Notes: generated by a model from the letters alone, not told the origin. A stretch of DNA of 26,120 bases from JBDTNQ01 sp039933635 (GCA_039933635.1 JBDTNQ010000061.1:1-26120); one strand, 5' to 3'; shown: positions 15,395-24,444, numbered from the stretch's first letter. Made by a program: numbers and translations.

Positions 15395-16656
15395 CGCGTC
15401 TGATTCGGAACGACCGTGGCGAAGATCGCGGCCTCCACAGGATGCTGTCCGTAAGCCGGGCGCAACGCCGGCGGAACACGTCCGATGCCGACCGTCCCGC
15501 CAATGCCGAGCCTCAAGCCCGTGCCCGCGCCAATCCAGCGGGTGTATCCGCCCTGCACTTTCGTGATGCCGAAGGTCTGCTGAGGGACCGATTCGAAGTC
15601 CAGGTCGTGCCCGCTCTTCTGGACCCATTCGCCACGCGCGAAGACCGTGTCGCGGAGGGTGAGATCACTTGCGGTCTCGACGAGCACGGCGTGACTCGCC
15701 TCGCCACGGGCCTCATTGCGGCCCCACGCCAGCGTCGTAGCCCAGAGCCGATCTCCGGCCCGGCGATGGTGCGTCAGTGACGCGGTCGATCGCCGGATGT
15801 CGACCAGTTCGCCATCCTCCACCTCGGCCTCACGCAGGAGGCCGGTGGAAGCCTGCACCACCACACTCGGCGAGGGCATCCAGCTGCCGCGCGTCGACCA
15901 CGAATCCCATCGCGCGGAGTCGATGCCGTACCGCAAGTCGTCCGGTTCCCGGCCATTGAACGCCGACGCCTCAGCCTTCCAGCGTCGTCCGTACACGCTG
16001 CCGGTGACGACACCAAAACTGACGTGAGTGGCATCCAGCCAATGGTGCGTGATCGGCGCGATCGGCTGCTGCCAGGCGGACGGCCGGTGCGGGAACGCCG
16101 TGGGTCCGAGTGCCGGCTCACCCACGGGCCCGCCGTAGACCTCGAAGGCTACGCGGTCGCTCACCGGCCGGGCGTAGCGCGCGGCCGCTTCCATGAACAG
16201 GTCGTGAGGGTGTTGCCGATCGTGCAGCGCCGCGCCCCGGCATGATTCACCGGACTGCAACAAATCCGGATACCCGCAGCGGCCGACGGTCAGCGGCTCG
16301 GCGCTCATCATGAGACGCGCCGTGAATTGGCCGCCGCCGAGTTCCCGCTGCGCCATGCCCATGATCCAGTTCACGCTCCCGACCTGCCGATCGCCGCGGT
16401 CACCCGTGACCGTGATCGACTGCAGGAACGCGCGGCCGTGCGCCATCAGCATCCAGCCGCTCGCATGGAGCATCGGGCCATACACCGGTGTGCGCTCAGG
16501 CAGCCAGCTCGTGCCGGATCCGTCCCGGCTCTCACCGAGATCCAAAGGCGCGCCCGTCATGGACATGCCAGGCATGTCCATCGCCATGTCGCCCTGTGCG
16601 GCGCCGGGAGCAGCCATCAGCAGGATCGCGGCACACATGAGAACGACGACTTTCAA
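15391..16656 (-). CDS. Outer-membrane-like protein with Met-rich N-terminus (unknown function)
   Basis: The 421-residue product has a signal peptide (LKVVVLMCAAILLMAAPGAA), then a Met-rich stretch MAMDMPGMSMTG. The rest is rich in alternating polar and hydrophobic stretches and aromatic residues, and looks like a beta-barrel or porin. Examples are WMLMAHGRAFLQSITVTG, VSFGVVTGSVYGRRWKAEAS and DTVFARGEWVQKSG. A histidine-rich loop DRQHPHDLF is also present. Met-rich segments of this kind occur in copper-handling proteins, but there are no copper genes beside it. TTG at 16656 is the likely start, since GGAGG lies six bases upstream; a TTG at 16659 is also possible. I do not recognise a named family with confidence. 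Confidence 0.75.
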   Translation of the reverse strand: MKVVVLMCAAILLMAAPGAAQGDMAMDMPGMSMTGAPLDLGESRDGSGTSWLPERTPVYGPMLHASGWMLMAHGRAFLQSITVTGDRGDRQVGSVNWIMGMAQRELGGGQFTARLMMSAEPLTVGRCGYPDLLQSGESCRGAALHDRQHPHDLFMEAAARYARPVSDRVAFEVYGGPVGEPALGPTAFPHRPSAWQQPIAPITHHWLDATHVSFGVVTGSVYGRRWKAEASAFNGREPDDLRYGIDSARWDSWSTRGSWMPSPSVVVQASTGLLREAEVEDGELVDIRRSTASLTHHRRAGDRLWATTLAWGRNEARGEASHAVLVETASDLTLRDTVFARGEWVQKSGHDLDFESVPQQTFGITKVQGGYTRWIGAGTGLRLGIGGTVGIGRVPPALRPAYGQHPVEAAIFATVVPNQTR

Positions 16657-16783
16657 CAAGAGCCTCCAAACAGACGCGACGCGCCGTCGGGTCTGACGGT
16701 AAGGTTACGATGGGAACGCGGCGCGAGGAAACCGATCGCCAGGCCGCCGGAGGGGCCTGCGGGGAGAGTCGAGAGCTTGTACG

Positions 16784-18364
16784 TCAGTGCAGCGCTGGCG
16801 CGGGTTGTTCGGCGCGCCGCAGTTCAAGGCTGAACGCGTCGAGCAAGGCCCGCCAGCTGGCTTCGATGACGTTGTCGGAGACGCCCACGGTCGACCAGCT
16901 GCGCTGGTGATCGGACCACTCGATCAGGACGCGCACCTTCGCGGCTGTCCCCTTGTACGAATCGAGGACGCGGACTTTGTAGTCGGTGAGGCGGATGTTC
17001 GTGACCTGGGGATAGCGGCCCGCCAGGCTCTTGCACAAGCACTCGTGCAGCGCGTTGAACGGTCCATGCCCGGTGGCGGTCGTGGACACGGGACCGGCGT
17101 CCGTCCGCAGCGTGACGGTGGCGCTCGCGCGCGGACCGTCGGCACCGGCCGATCGCATCGTTACCTCGTAACCCTCGACGTCGAAGAAACGTCGACCCGG
17201 CTCCAGGGCCTCGCGCATCAGCAACTCGAAGGTGCCTTCCGCGGACTCGAACTCGTAGCCTTCGTACTCGAGCTGCTTGACGCGTTCGAGCAGACCGCGC
17301 CGCGCCTGATCGTCGAGACGGCTCGCCAGGCCGTGCTGGTCGAGCTTGTACATGATGTTGCCGCGGCCGGCCAGGTCGCTTACCAGCACACGCTGGCGAT
17401 TGCCGACCAGTTCCGGCGCGATGTGCTCGTACGTCGCGGAGTCCTTGAGCACCGCGCTCACGTGCACGCCACCCTTGTGCGCGAACGCGCTCTTGCCCAC
17501 GAACGGCTGGTCGCCGCGCAGGGGCAGGTTCGCAAGCTCGGCGATGAACGTGCAGACGGCGGTGAGGTCGGGAAGTCGATCGCGGCCCACAGTCGTGTGT
17601 CCCAGCTTCAGTTCGAGATTGGCGATCACCGCGCTCAGGTTCGCATTGCCACAGCGCTCGCCGTAGCCGTTCATACACCCCTGCACGTGGGTCGCGCCTT
17701 CCTCGATCGCCGCCAGCGCGTTGGCCACGGCAACCTCGGAATCGTTGTGCGGGTGGATCCCAATCACACCGTCGAACCGGCGGCGCACGTCGGCAACGAT
17801 GTCGCGGAGCCGGCTCGTCTGGGTGCCGCCGTTCGTATCGCACAGGCACAGCACGTCGGCACCGGCCGTGTGCGCGGCCTCGAGGGTCCTGATCGCGTAA
17901 TCCGGGTTGGCGATGAAGCCGTCGAAGAAATGCTCGGCGTCGTAGACCACTTCCCTGCCGTGCCCCTTGAGAAAGGCCACCGTGTCCGCGATGAGGGCGA
18001 GGTTTTCGTCGAGTTCGATGCCAAGAGCCCGACGGACGTGAAAGTCCCACGTCTTGCCGAAGACGGCCACGACGGGCGTGTTCGCCTCGACGAGGGCCAG
18101 CACACTGGCATCGGCGTGGACGGGATTGCGGGCCAGACGCGTCGCACCGAACGCCGTCAACTTGGCGTGCTGCAGCCGCATGTCCTTCGCCCGCGCGAAG
18201 AATTCCTTGTCCTTGGGATTCGATCCGGGCCACCCGCCCTCGATGTAGTCGATGCCGAACTCGTCGAGCTTCTGCGCGATGAGCAGCTTGTCATCAACCG
18301 AGAACGACACGGCTTCGCCCTGGGTGCCGTCCCGAAGGGTGGTATCGAAGGTGTAGATGCGCAT
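16784..18364 (-). CDS. cimA: (R)-citramalate synthase CimA
   Basis: CimA condenses pyruvate and acetyl-CoA to (R)-citramalate, the first step of a threonine-independent route to isoleucine. The TIM-barrel starts MRIYTFDTTLRDGTQGEAVS, with the catalytic Arg/Asp region. Further along is the metal-binding GIHPHNDSEVAVANALAAIE motif followed by QGCMNGYGERCGNANL. The C-terminal third (about 400-526) fits the LeuA-type regulatory dimer domain, usually the site of isoleucine feedback. The length (526) fits long citramalate synthases. Family start and length favour the ATG at 18364. An ATG at 18412 is also in frame and has a weak AGGA; a TATACT -10-like box lies at 18425-18430. The family includes isopropylmalate and homocitrate synthases, so the substrate call rests on the N-terminal and length pattern. 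Confidence 0.9.
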   Translation of the reverse strand: MRIYTFDTTLRDGTQGEAVSFSVDDKLLIAQKLDEFGIDYIEGGWPGSNPKDKEFFARAKDMRLQHAKLTAFGATRLARNPVHADASVLALVEANTPVVAVFGKTWDFHVRRALGIELDENLALIADTVAFLKGHGREVVYDAEHFFDGFIANPDYAIRTLEAAHTAGADVLCLCDTNGGTQTSRLRDIVADVRRRFDGVIGIHPHNDSEVAVANALAAIEEGATHVQGCMNGYGERCGNANLSAVIANLELKLGHTTVGRDRLPDLTAVCTFIAELANLPLRGDQPFVGKSAFAHKGGVHVSAVLKDSATYEHIAPELVGNRQRVLVSDLAGRGNIMYKLDQHGLASRLDDQARRGLLERVKQLEYEGYEFESAEGTFELLMREALEPGRRFFDVEGYEVTMRSAGADGPRASATVTLRTDAGPVSTTATGHGPFNALHECLCKSLAGRYPQVTNIRLTDYKVRVLDSYKGTAAKVRVLIEWSDHQRSWSTVGVSDNVIEASWRALLDAFSLELRRAEQPAPALH

Positions 18365-18479
18365 GGGATCGGGCTGCAGGGCGCGGCCGGCAGGCTCGTC
18401 GAGCCGCCGCATCCTATCCTGAGCAGTATATCGGCCAGACGTGGGGAGAGGGCAGGGTGCCTGGATCCGAGCGCCTCCC

Positions 18480-18507
18480 GTGGAGCCCCGGACCTTCAGG
18501 TCCGGGG
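18480..18507. repeat. REP-like palindrome, identical to the copy at 8790-8817
   Basis: GTGGAG precedes arms CCCCGGACCT and AGGTCCGGGG with TC between them. On the reverse strand this is the exact 28-bp sequence at 8790-8817. It lies between the stop of the gene at 18524 and the start of cimA, both on the minus strand. Confidence 0.9.
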
Positions 18508-18523
18508 CAAGGACGGGCTCGAC

Positions 18524-19429
18524 TCAGTGCGTTCGAGTGAGATTCAGCCGGATGCTGGTCCCGCGGCGGTCGCCAACGGACGCCGACGCGCTACCGCCGT
18601 GCTGCTGGGCCGCCGCGCGCGCCGAGAGGGCGCCAATCGCGGCCATGAACCCACCTGGGCGGTCGGTCCAGGCGGCATCGAAGCAGCGCTGAGCCCAGCT
18701 GGGCGATGCGGTGACCTCGTCCTGGGCCACGTCAATCGTGCGCAGGTCGGTGCCTGAAGCGTCCACCGCCACTCGCACGATGGCGCCCTCCGCGTGCCCG
18801 AGGATGCCAAGCGTCGCCATCACCGCACCGCTGACGCCGGCCAGAATCGAGGCCTCGTCGACCGAGACGGAGCCGTTCCAGTCGGTCGCCTGAATCTGCA
18901 GGCTGACACCCGCCAGGCGGCACTCCGGGGTCAGGCCCTGTCGAATCTGCTCGAGCAGGGCGCTGAGGGGCCGGAGTTTCGACTGAGCCCGGGTGCCGCC
19001 GTCGAGCAGGCTGTGCGCCCGCAACATCCACGACGCGCGCCACGCCTGCGCTCGGATGAGATCCACGCTCAGGCGACGCGCCAGCGCCGACCCATCAGGC
19101 GTCAGCAGGTTGGCGGCGGCAGCAATGGCCGCGATCTCGTCCCCGACTTGCGCGAGCAATTTCTCGTGGCGCCGCTCGCGCGCCTCGGCCTGCATGGCTT
19201 CTTCACTCTCGGTCACCGGCGAGGCACTCCGTTCGAGTCGCTGGCGCGACGACAACTGATCGACATAGTGCGAGTCGGCACGCATGCGATAGCCGGGAGG
19301 CAGTCCCTCACGTTCAGGCTTGGCATGTGAGGTCCCCTGCTGTGGGACATCCGTCAGATCCTGCGGAAACTTCTCGGGCACGGGCCGCCGACCGACGACG
19401 GACACTTCGGATGGATCGATATCAGACAC
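18524..19429 (-). CDS. Unknown protein with possible degenerate histidine-kinase-like ATPase fold
   Basis: The 301-residue soluble protein has no signal peptide or membrane segment. Residues 1-75 look disordered and polar, and residues 78-150 are helical and charged (ARERRHEKLLAQVGDEIAAI). The C-terminal half has alternating strands and helices ending GGSASASVGDRRGTSIRLNL, which resembles the G2 box and last strand of the GHKL ATPase fold of histidine kinases. However, the region that should be the N box (EASILAGVSGAVMATLGIL) lacks the conserved Asn, and no DxGxG G1 box is seen. A non-catalytic scaffold is possible. GTG at 19429 has GGAGG eight bases upstream and was preferred to the ATG at 19468. 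Confidence 0.65.
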   Translation of the reverse strand: MSDIDPSEVSVVGRRPVPEKFPQDLTDVPQQGTSHAKPEREGLPPGYRMRADSHYVDQLSSRQRLERSASPVTESEEAMQAEARERRHEKLLAQVGDEIAAIAAAANLLTPDGSALARRLSVDLIRAQAWRASWMLRAHSLLDGGTRAQSKLRPLSALLEQIRQGLTPECRLAGVSLQIQATDWNGSVSVDEASILAGVSGAVMATLGILGHAEGAIVRVAVDASGTDLRTIDVAQDEVTASPSWAQRCFDAAWTDRPGGFMAAIGALSARAAAQQHGGSASASVGDRRGTSIRLNLTRTH

Positions 19430-19565
19430 TGCGTGAGCCTCCAACACGACGGGCGTCGCGAGAGGCATCGTAGCAAAAACGAGTCAAAGCGTGCAGACTC
19501 TCTTTACCGCGCTTCAAATATGTCGCCAGAAGTCTCCGTGACATCGGCCTTCTCTCCGACCGCGT

Positions 19566-19593
19566 TTGACGCGTGATGACGACACGGTAAAGA
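19566..19593 (+). promoter_or_regulatory. Possible sigma70-type promoter of the second TSUP gene
   Basis: TTGACG (19566-19571) and TAAAGA (19588-19593) are separated by 16 bases. A start point near 19600 would leave about 20 bases before the ATG at 19621, with a GAG just upstream as a weak ribosome-binding site. The -35 match is good and the -10 is moderate. Confidence 0.5.
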
Positions 19594-19620
19594 TGACCGC
19601 GACCCTCGTTGTAGAGACGC

Positions 19621-20367
19621 ATGCCTGACCTCTCACACGCGCAGTGGATGGCCGCGCTCATCGCCGCGATTGGCGTCGGCATCAGCAAAGCCGGCTTTTC
19701 GGGATTCAGCCTGCTGCACGTGCTGATCTTCGCGTGGCTCTTCGGCGCGCGTGCGTCCACTGGCGTGGTCCTGCCGCTCCTCATCTTCGGCGACCTCTCG
19801 GCCGTCCGCACGTTTCACACCCATGCACAGTGGCGGTACATACGCCGCATGCTGCCGCCCGCCTGCGTCGGTGTCGTCATCGCCGCGTGGTTCATGTCGC
19901 GCCTGAGCGACGCGGCCTATAAACCAATCCTCGGCTGGATCATCCTGACGCTGGCCGCGTTGCATCTGCTCCGCAGCGCACGGCCGCATTGGTTCGGCTC
20001 CGTCCCGCATTCATTGGGATTCGCGTGGGCGATGGGATTGATGGCGGGGGCCATGACGATGATGGCCAATGCGGCAGGGCCAATCTTCGCGCTCTACGCG
20101 CTGGCCATCGGCCTGCCGAAGTTCGAACTCGTCGGCACGGGCGCGTGGTTCTTCTTCATCATGAACCTGGTCAAGGTGCCCTTCAGCATCGGGCTGGGCC
20201 TCATCCAGGCTCCGACCCTCCTGCTGAACCTCATCCTGCTGCCGCCGATTCTCGTTGGCGTCGCGCTCGGCCGCTGGCTGACGCACATCGTGCCGCAGGA
20301 CCTGTTCAACCGATTGCTGCTGATTTTTGCGGCGATTGCCGCGCTGCGGTTGGTGGGGGCGTTCTAG
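19621..20367 (+). CDS. TSUP-family (TauE/SafE) membrane permease, second copy type
   Basis: The 248-residue protein has about seven to eight membrane segments. The first repeat motif is AAIGVGISKAGFSGFSLLHV and the second is AGAMTMMANAAGPIFALYAL, both typical of the TSUP half-repeats. It differs clearly from the permease at 8955 in sequence and length, so the two are not recent duplicates. The substrate is unknown; sulfur-containing anions are usual for the family. It stands alone and divergent from the gene at 18524, with its own possible promoter, and is followed by an imperfect hairpin. Confidence 0.9.
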   Translation: MPDLSHAQWMAALIAAIGVGISKAGFSGFSLLHVLIFAWLFGARASTGVVLPLLIFGDLSAVRTFHTHAQWRYIRRMLPPACVGVVIAAWFMSRLSDAAYKPILGWIILTLAALHLLRSARPHWFGSVPHSLGFAWAMGLMAGAMTMMANAAGPIFALYALAIGLPKFELVGTGAWFFFIMNLVKVPFSIGLGLIQAPTLLLNLILLPPILVGVALGRWLTHIVPQDLFNRLLLIFAAIAALRLVGAF

Positions 20368-20370
20368 CAG

Positions 20371-20406
20371 GGTTCTGGGTTCTGCGGTTCCGAGAACCCC
20401 AGGACC
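20371..20406 (+). terminator. Imperfect hairpin after the TSUP gene
   Basis: GGTTCTGGGTTCT (20371-20383) can pair with AGAACCCCAGGACC (20393-20406) with one bulge and one G-U pair, around a 9-base loop. It begins four bases after the stop codon. There is no T-tract, so termination is uncertain. Confidence 0.45.
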
Positions 20407-20417
20407 TCTCACACGAA

Positions 20418-20451
20418 ACCCGGCGGACAAGCCGAAGCTCGCCCGCCGGGT
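20418..20451 (-). terminator. Terminator hairpin of the TonB-dependent receptor gene
   Basis: On the minus strand ACCCGGCGGGCGAGC pairs with GCTTGTCCGCCGGGT (two G-U pairs) around a TTCG tetraloop. It begins 16 bases after the receptor stop. The following tract is short (TTTCGTG). UUCG loops are very stable. Confidence 0.78.
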
Positions 20452-20466
20452 GTGTCTGGTCCGCGC

Positions 20467-23400
20467 TCAGAACGAGAAGCGCGCGGTCATCTGCAGGTTG
20501 CGCATCGTCTGCGCGCCGGTCGCCGCGCCGAAGCCCGCCGTCTTGGGCGTCAGCTTCGTGGGATCAACCGACCCGTCCGCCAGCGTCTGCGAATTGCGCA
20601 GCGTCTGGTTGGTCGGGCTGTTGTACTGCACCTGGGTGACGCGGGCGGTGATGATCGAAACGTTGAAGGCGTTGAACGCGTCCAACCGCAGCTGGAGCTG
20701 ACGCCCGCCGCCCACACGAATGTTGCGCGCGATCGCAAGATCCACCGTGTGATCCGGGCAGTTCAGCAGGAGGTTCCGACCCGACTCCAGCCCGACGCTG
20801 CCGTAGGTCGGTCCGGCCACGGACGCCGTGTTGAACTGGGCATACTGATTGTCCGAGCAGCCCTTCCCCGGATCGCCGACGAACGCGAGCTTGCCCGCGT
20901 AGTCCGGTGAACCGGTGATGTTCTTGTTGGCGCCGTCCGTGTTGTAGGTGTAGCTGAGATCGTAATGTCCGTTGGAGCCGGTCGTCAGAATGCCCGACAG
21001 CTGCCAGTCGTTCACCACGAATCCCAGGGCGCGCAGCGCGCCGTTCTCGGACCTCACGTCGGGCAGGTCCCACACCCAGTTCGCCTTGAGCGTGTGGCGG
21101 CGGTTGTCGAGGTTCTTGTTCTGAGCCTCGTACTGCGCCTGATCCGCACGAACCGAGTACGTTCCGTCGGCGTTGTGCTGCAGCCGCTGCTGCAAGCCGG
21201 TATTGCCGACCAGCTGCAGACCGAGCGTGTAGTTCACGCCGAACTGCAGGCCACTGCGGAACCGGCGGTTGTACGACGTCTGAACCGAGTGGTACGTGTC
21301 ATAGAAGTCCGTCGTGTTCTGGTTGATATTGCCGAACCCACGGTACGGACGCAGCGAGTTGTCCGGCAGTGACGTCGCACCCGGAACCGCGCTGGCCGTC
21401 AGCGTCGAGTCCTGATACTGCGGCAGGTACGCCGTCCCGAAGTCGACAGCGTTCAGGTTCACCGTCGTGCCGCCCTGAAATGCGCCGAGCCGGTTGTAAC
21501 CGTGGTTACCGACGTACGACACGTCGAGTGACGACGACCACGGAAGCGCCATCTGCACGCCGGCATTCCACTGGACCGACGACGGCACCTTCGCGTTGTA
21601 CTGGAACACCACCAGCGAGGGTACCGGTACGAAGCTCAAGCCCGTGCCCACCGTCTGCAGCGTGCCGTTACGGACGTCCTGCGACGTCGCGATCGGGAAG
21701 CCCGGAATCGAGAACACCGTGTTCCCATCCGGCCGGTCGTAGAACAACCCGCCGCCACCGCGCACGACGATCGACTGCGTGCCGGTCAGATCGTACGCCG
21801 CGCCCACACGCGGGCCGTACACCATCGTCGGCCACGTATAGGAATACTTCGAGATGCCCTGGCCCGCCTGGCGGATCCCGTTGGTCAGGTCGCCCGTGTT
21901 CGGTACCGGCGTGCCAATGGCCGCCGCACTGCCCGCCGCCAGCAGCTGACCACTGAGCGGGTTCTTCGCCACACGCGAGGTGCCGGCGCACGTCACGGCG
22001 CCGTTGCTGCAGCCGGCCGTGTAGAAGACCGGCGCCGCCGAGGACGCCCACAGGTTCGGAAAGAAGTTCGACATCTGCAGGAACTGATCGTACTGGGGCT
22101 GCTGCCGCGTGAACCGCACGCCGTAGTCGAGCGTCAGCCGGCTGTTCACCTTCCAGTTATCCTGCGCGTAGAACTCCGTGTTGTTGTAGAGCATCGACCC
22201 CTCGATCAACTGCGACTGCTGCAGATACTGCGAGAACACGCCGAGGGCGGCGTTCGAGTACCCGAACCCGCTGTCGATCGGGTTGTTGGTGTCGTTGCCG
22301 AAGTTGATGAAGCCCTGGAAGCTCAGATTGGCCACGCCGCCGGCGCCGGTGTTCTGCGCCTTGTAGCTGTGGTTGTTGTAGGCACCGAACTTCATGGTGT
22401 GGCGCCCGGCGACCTTGGTCAGGCTGCCCGCGATGTCCTGCGTGCGATTGATGTTCAGGAAACCGGGGAACTGTTGGTTCGGCACGGCCGCGCCAATGCG
22501 CGTGCCCCAGCCGAACGTCTGCGGCAGGTTGATGCGCGTGCCATCCCACCAGACCGGGTTCAGATCCTGCATGGTCTTGTAGGCGTAGTACCGCTGGTCC
22601 ACGACACCCGCGTCCGGATACAGCAGCGGCAGGCCCGTGAGCCCGTTGGCCGCGTCAAGACGATTCGACGCCGGGTTCACCAGAATGCCACCCGAGCCGC
22701 CACCCGCGAGCTGATTGCGGATGAAGCCGTAGGTCGCTTCGACGAACGTCGTCGAGTTCAGGGTGTAGTTCGCCGTGATCCCGTAGTTGGTGATGAAGGG
22801 ATACGGGTTCAGCACGTCGTTGAAGCCCTGGAGCGTCCCCGGGGTGACGAGCTTCGTCTGACGCTGGCCGGAGTACTTGGCCGTCACGCGCAGCGCGGGC
22901 GAGAACTGGTAGTCCACGCGGATCGCCGGCTGACGCAGAAGGTTGTGGAACGACGCGGGCGCGACTTCATAGTTGTAGTTGGCGCCAGCCGCCTGCGTCA
23001 CGTTCGGGAGCGGATAGCGGCTCATCAGCGCGATGCCCGGTGCGTAAAGCCGGTTCGCCGGAATTTTGCCGAGCACCCCGCCGTCCTTGAAACACGCCGC
23101 CTGATTGGTCGACGTGCACGTGCCGTTGAGCAGCGGATCCTTGATCGTATTGAACAAGGCGCCGTTGTTGTCGAGCGTGCCGCTGAAGTCGCCCGCTCGT
23201 TCAGCCGCCGTCGGCACGCGCAGGCGAATCGGATTACCACCGTTGGTCAGCGAATCCGTCGGACGGAACTCGTAGCTGTGGAAGAAGAACAGCTTGTTGT
23301 TGCCGCCGGGCTTGCCGACCGGGCCGCCAATCGAATACCCCTCGATCGTCGCGCGCGTCCGGGCCTTCGGGTCCCCGTTCTTCTGGTTCACCCACGAGTT

Positions 23401-24177
23401 CGCATTCCATTTGGAGTTGGTGTCGATGCGGTACGCCGACCCGTGAAACCGGTTGGACCCGCCCTTGGTCACCGCTGTGATCTGGAGACCGGACGACCGG
23501 CCGTACTCGGCCTGATAGCCCTGGGTGAGGACCTTGACCTCCGCGATCGACTCGATGTTCATCGACAGCATCTGGCCGTTGTTGCCCGTGTCCATGGCCG
23601 AAACGCCGTCCATCTGAATGTTGTTCTGACCCGCGCCACCGAGACGCGTGCCGCCGGCCGACGCGCCGCCGGAGACGACGCCGGGAACCATAGCCGTCAA
23701 CGCCGTGAAGTTGCCATGATTGATCGGCAGGTTTTCGACCTGCGTGGTGCTGACGGCAAACGATCGTTCGCCGCTCTGAGCTTGAATGAGGGGAGCCTCG
23801 GCCGTGACGTTCACGACTTCGCTCGTGCCGCCCGCTTCCAGGGTCATCGCTGGGAGCGAGACGCGGTCACCACCGCTTACCTTCACCGCCGTACGCTTGA
23901 GCGTCCGGAAGCTCGGCATGGTCACTTCGACCGTATACACATCAGCCGCAATGTTCGGAAACACGAAGTCCCCGGAATTGCTGGTCACGACTGGCGTGGA
24001 ACGGGTGTTCTTGCTTTCACTGACGAGCGTAACAGTCGCCCCGGGGATGACACCGCCCGTTGCGTCCTTGATGGTACCTGAGACCGTTCCGGTCGTAATC
24101 TGCGCCGAAACGGTTGTTGCTGCGACGAGCAGGGAGAAGATCGCAACAACCAGCCACGTACCTCGAACTGCTTTCAT
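20467..24177 (-). CDS. TonB-dependent receptor with N-terminal carboxypeptidase-regulatory-like domain (Oar-like)
   Basis: This 1236-residue outer-membrane protein has a signal peptide at about residues 1-25 (WLVVAIFSLLVAATTVSA). A CarboxypepD_reg-like Ig-type domain follows at about 28-115 (GTVSGTIKDATGGVIPGATV). A plug domain spans about 125-240 (QVENLPINHGNFTALTAMVP, IQMDGVSAMDTG, VKVLTQGYQAEYGRSSG). A large beta-barrel ends in the terminal aromatic NLQMTARFSF needed for BAM-mediated insertion. Such Oar-like receptors are greatly expanded in acidobacteria and take up unknown large or complex ligands. The upstream ORF extension to 24312 is rejected because the ATG at 24177 begins the signal peptide and has GGAGG upstream. 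A strong promoter and terminator make it a single-gene unit. Confidence 0.95.
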   Translation of the reverse strand: MKAVRGTWLVVAIFSLLVAATTVSAQITTGTVSGTIKDATGGVIPGATVTLVSESKNTRSTPVVTSNSGDFVFPNIAADVYTVEVTMPSFRTLKRTAVKVSGGDRVSLPAMTLEAGGTSEVVNVTAEAPLIQAQSGERSFAVSTTQVENLPINHGNFTALTAMVPGVVSGGASAGGTRLGGAGQNNIQMDGVSAMDTGNNGQMLSMNIESIAEVKVLTQGYQAEYGRSSGLQITAVTKGGSNRFHGSAYRIDTNSKWNANSWVNQKNGDPKARTRATIEGYSIGGPVGKPGGNNKLFFFHSYEFRPTDSLTNGGNPIRLRVPTAAERAGDFSGTLDNNGALFNTIKDPLLNGTCTSTNQAACFKDGGVLGKIPANRLYAPGIALMSRYPLPNVTQAAGANYNYEVAPASFHNLLRQPAIRVDYQFSPALRVTAKYSGQRQTKLVTPGTLQGFNDVLNPYPFITNYGITANYTLNSTTFVEATYGFIRNQLAGGGSGGILVNPASNRLDAANGLTGLPLLYPDAGVVDQRYYAYKTMQDLNPVWWDGTRINLPQTFGWGTRIGAAVPNQQFPGFLNINRTQDIAGSLTKVAGRHTMKFGAYNNHSYKAQNTGAGGVANLSFQGFINFGNDTNNPIDSGFGYSNAALGVFSQYLQQSQLIEGSMLYNNTEFYAQDNWKVNSRLTLDYGVRFTRQQPQYDQFLQMSNFFPNLWASSAAPVFYTAGCSNGAVTCAGTSRVAKNPLSGQLLAAGSAAAIGTPVPNTGDLTNGIRQAGQGISKYSYTWPTMVYGPRVGAAYDLTGTQSIVVRGGGGLFYDRPDGNTVFSIPGFPIATSQDVRNGTLQTVGTGLSFVPVPSLVVFQYNAKVPSSVQWNAGVQMALPWSSSLDVSYVGNHGYNRLGAFQGGTTVNLNAVDFGTAYLPQYQDSTLTASAVPGATSLPDNSLRPYRGFGNINQNTTDFYDTYHSVQTSYNRRFRSGLQFGVNYTLGLQLVGNTGLQQRLQHNADGTYSVRADQAQYEAQNKNLDNRRHTLKANWVWDLPDVRSENGALRALGFVVNDWQLSGILTTGSNGHYDLSYTYNTDGANKNITGSPDYAGKLAFVGDPGKGCSDNQYAQFNTASVAGPTYGSVGLESGRNLLLNCPDHTVDLAIARNIRVGGGRQLQLRLDAFNAFNVSIITARVTQVQYNSPTNQTLRNSQTLADGSVDPTKLTPKTAGFGAATGAQTMRNLQMTARFSF

Positions 24178-24200
24178 TGTCTCTACACCTCCAAAGATCC

Positions 24201-24216
24201 CGATGCCCAGGCATCG
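24201..24216. promoter_or_regulatory. Hairpin in the 5' leader of the TonB-receptor mRNA
   Basis: CGATGCCCAGGCATCG is a perfect inverted repeat with 6-bp arms and a 4-base loop. It lies in the roughly 120-base leader, shortly before the GGAGG of the receptor. It could affect mRNA stability or translation. No known regulator is implied. Confidence 0.4.
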
Positions 24217-24302
24217 AGCGCAACTACCGGCAGCGTCAGGCGTGCTAAACCACAGCCGCCAGCCGCGCCTCCCCGGGTTCGAGAACCTTACGGAACGATC
24301 CA

Positions 24303-24331
24303 CATATAGCACCGAGCCCCAGACCGGTCAA
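24303..24331 (-). promoter_or_regulatory. Sigma70-type promoter of the TonB-dependent receptor gene
   Basis: Read on the minus strand, TTGACC (24331-24326) and TATATG (24308-24303) are separated by exactly 17 bases. The predicted start is near 24296, giving a leader of about 120 bases to the ATG at 24177. It lies just after the terminator of the upstream VWFA gene. Confidence 0.78.
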
Positions 24332-24352
24332 ATGGGCGATCTGGCCCGCCGT

Positions 24353-24389
24353 ACAGAAGAAACGGTCCAGGCTTTGCGCTTGGACCGTT
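24353..24389 (-). terminator. Intrinsic terminator of the VWFA gene
   Basis: On the minus strand AACGGTCCA (24389-24381) pairs with TGGACCGTT (24369-24361) around an 11-base loop, followed by TTTCTTCT. It lies about 55 bases after the VWFA stop and before the receptor promoter, so the two genes are separate units. Confidence 0.8.
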
Positions 24390-24444
24390 GGACGTGGATC
24401 GAGAGAGATTGGATGGCGAGGGAGGAGGAGCGGCCCTCGCCGGC

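Noticed and set aside
16787..18757. 656-residue open frame antisense to cimA
   Set aside because: The minus-strand frame carries all the citramalate synthase motifs; this frame has none.
22369..24081. 570-residue open frame antisense to the TonB-dependent receptor
   Set aside because: It is a shadow of the receptor gene, rich in Arg/Val/His, with no recognisable domain.
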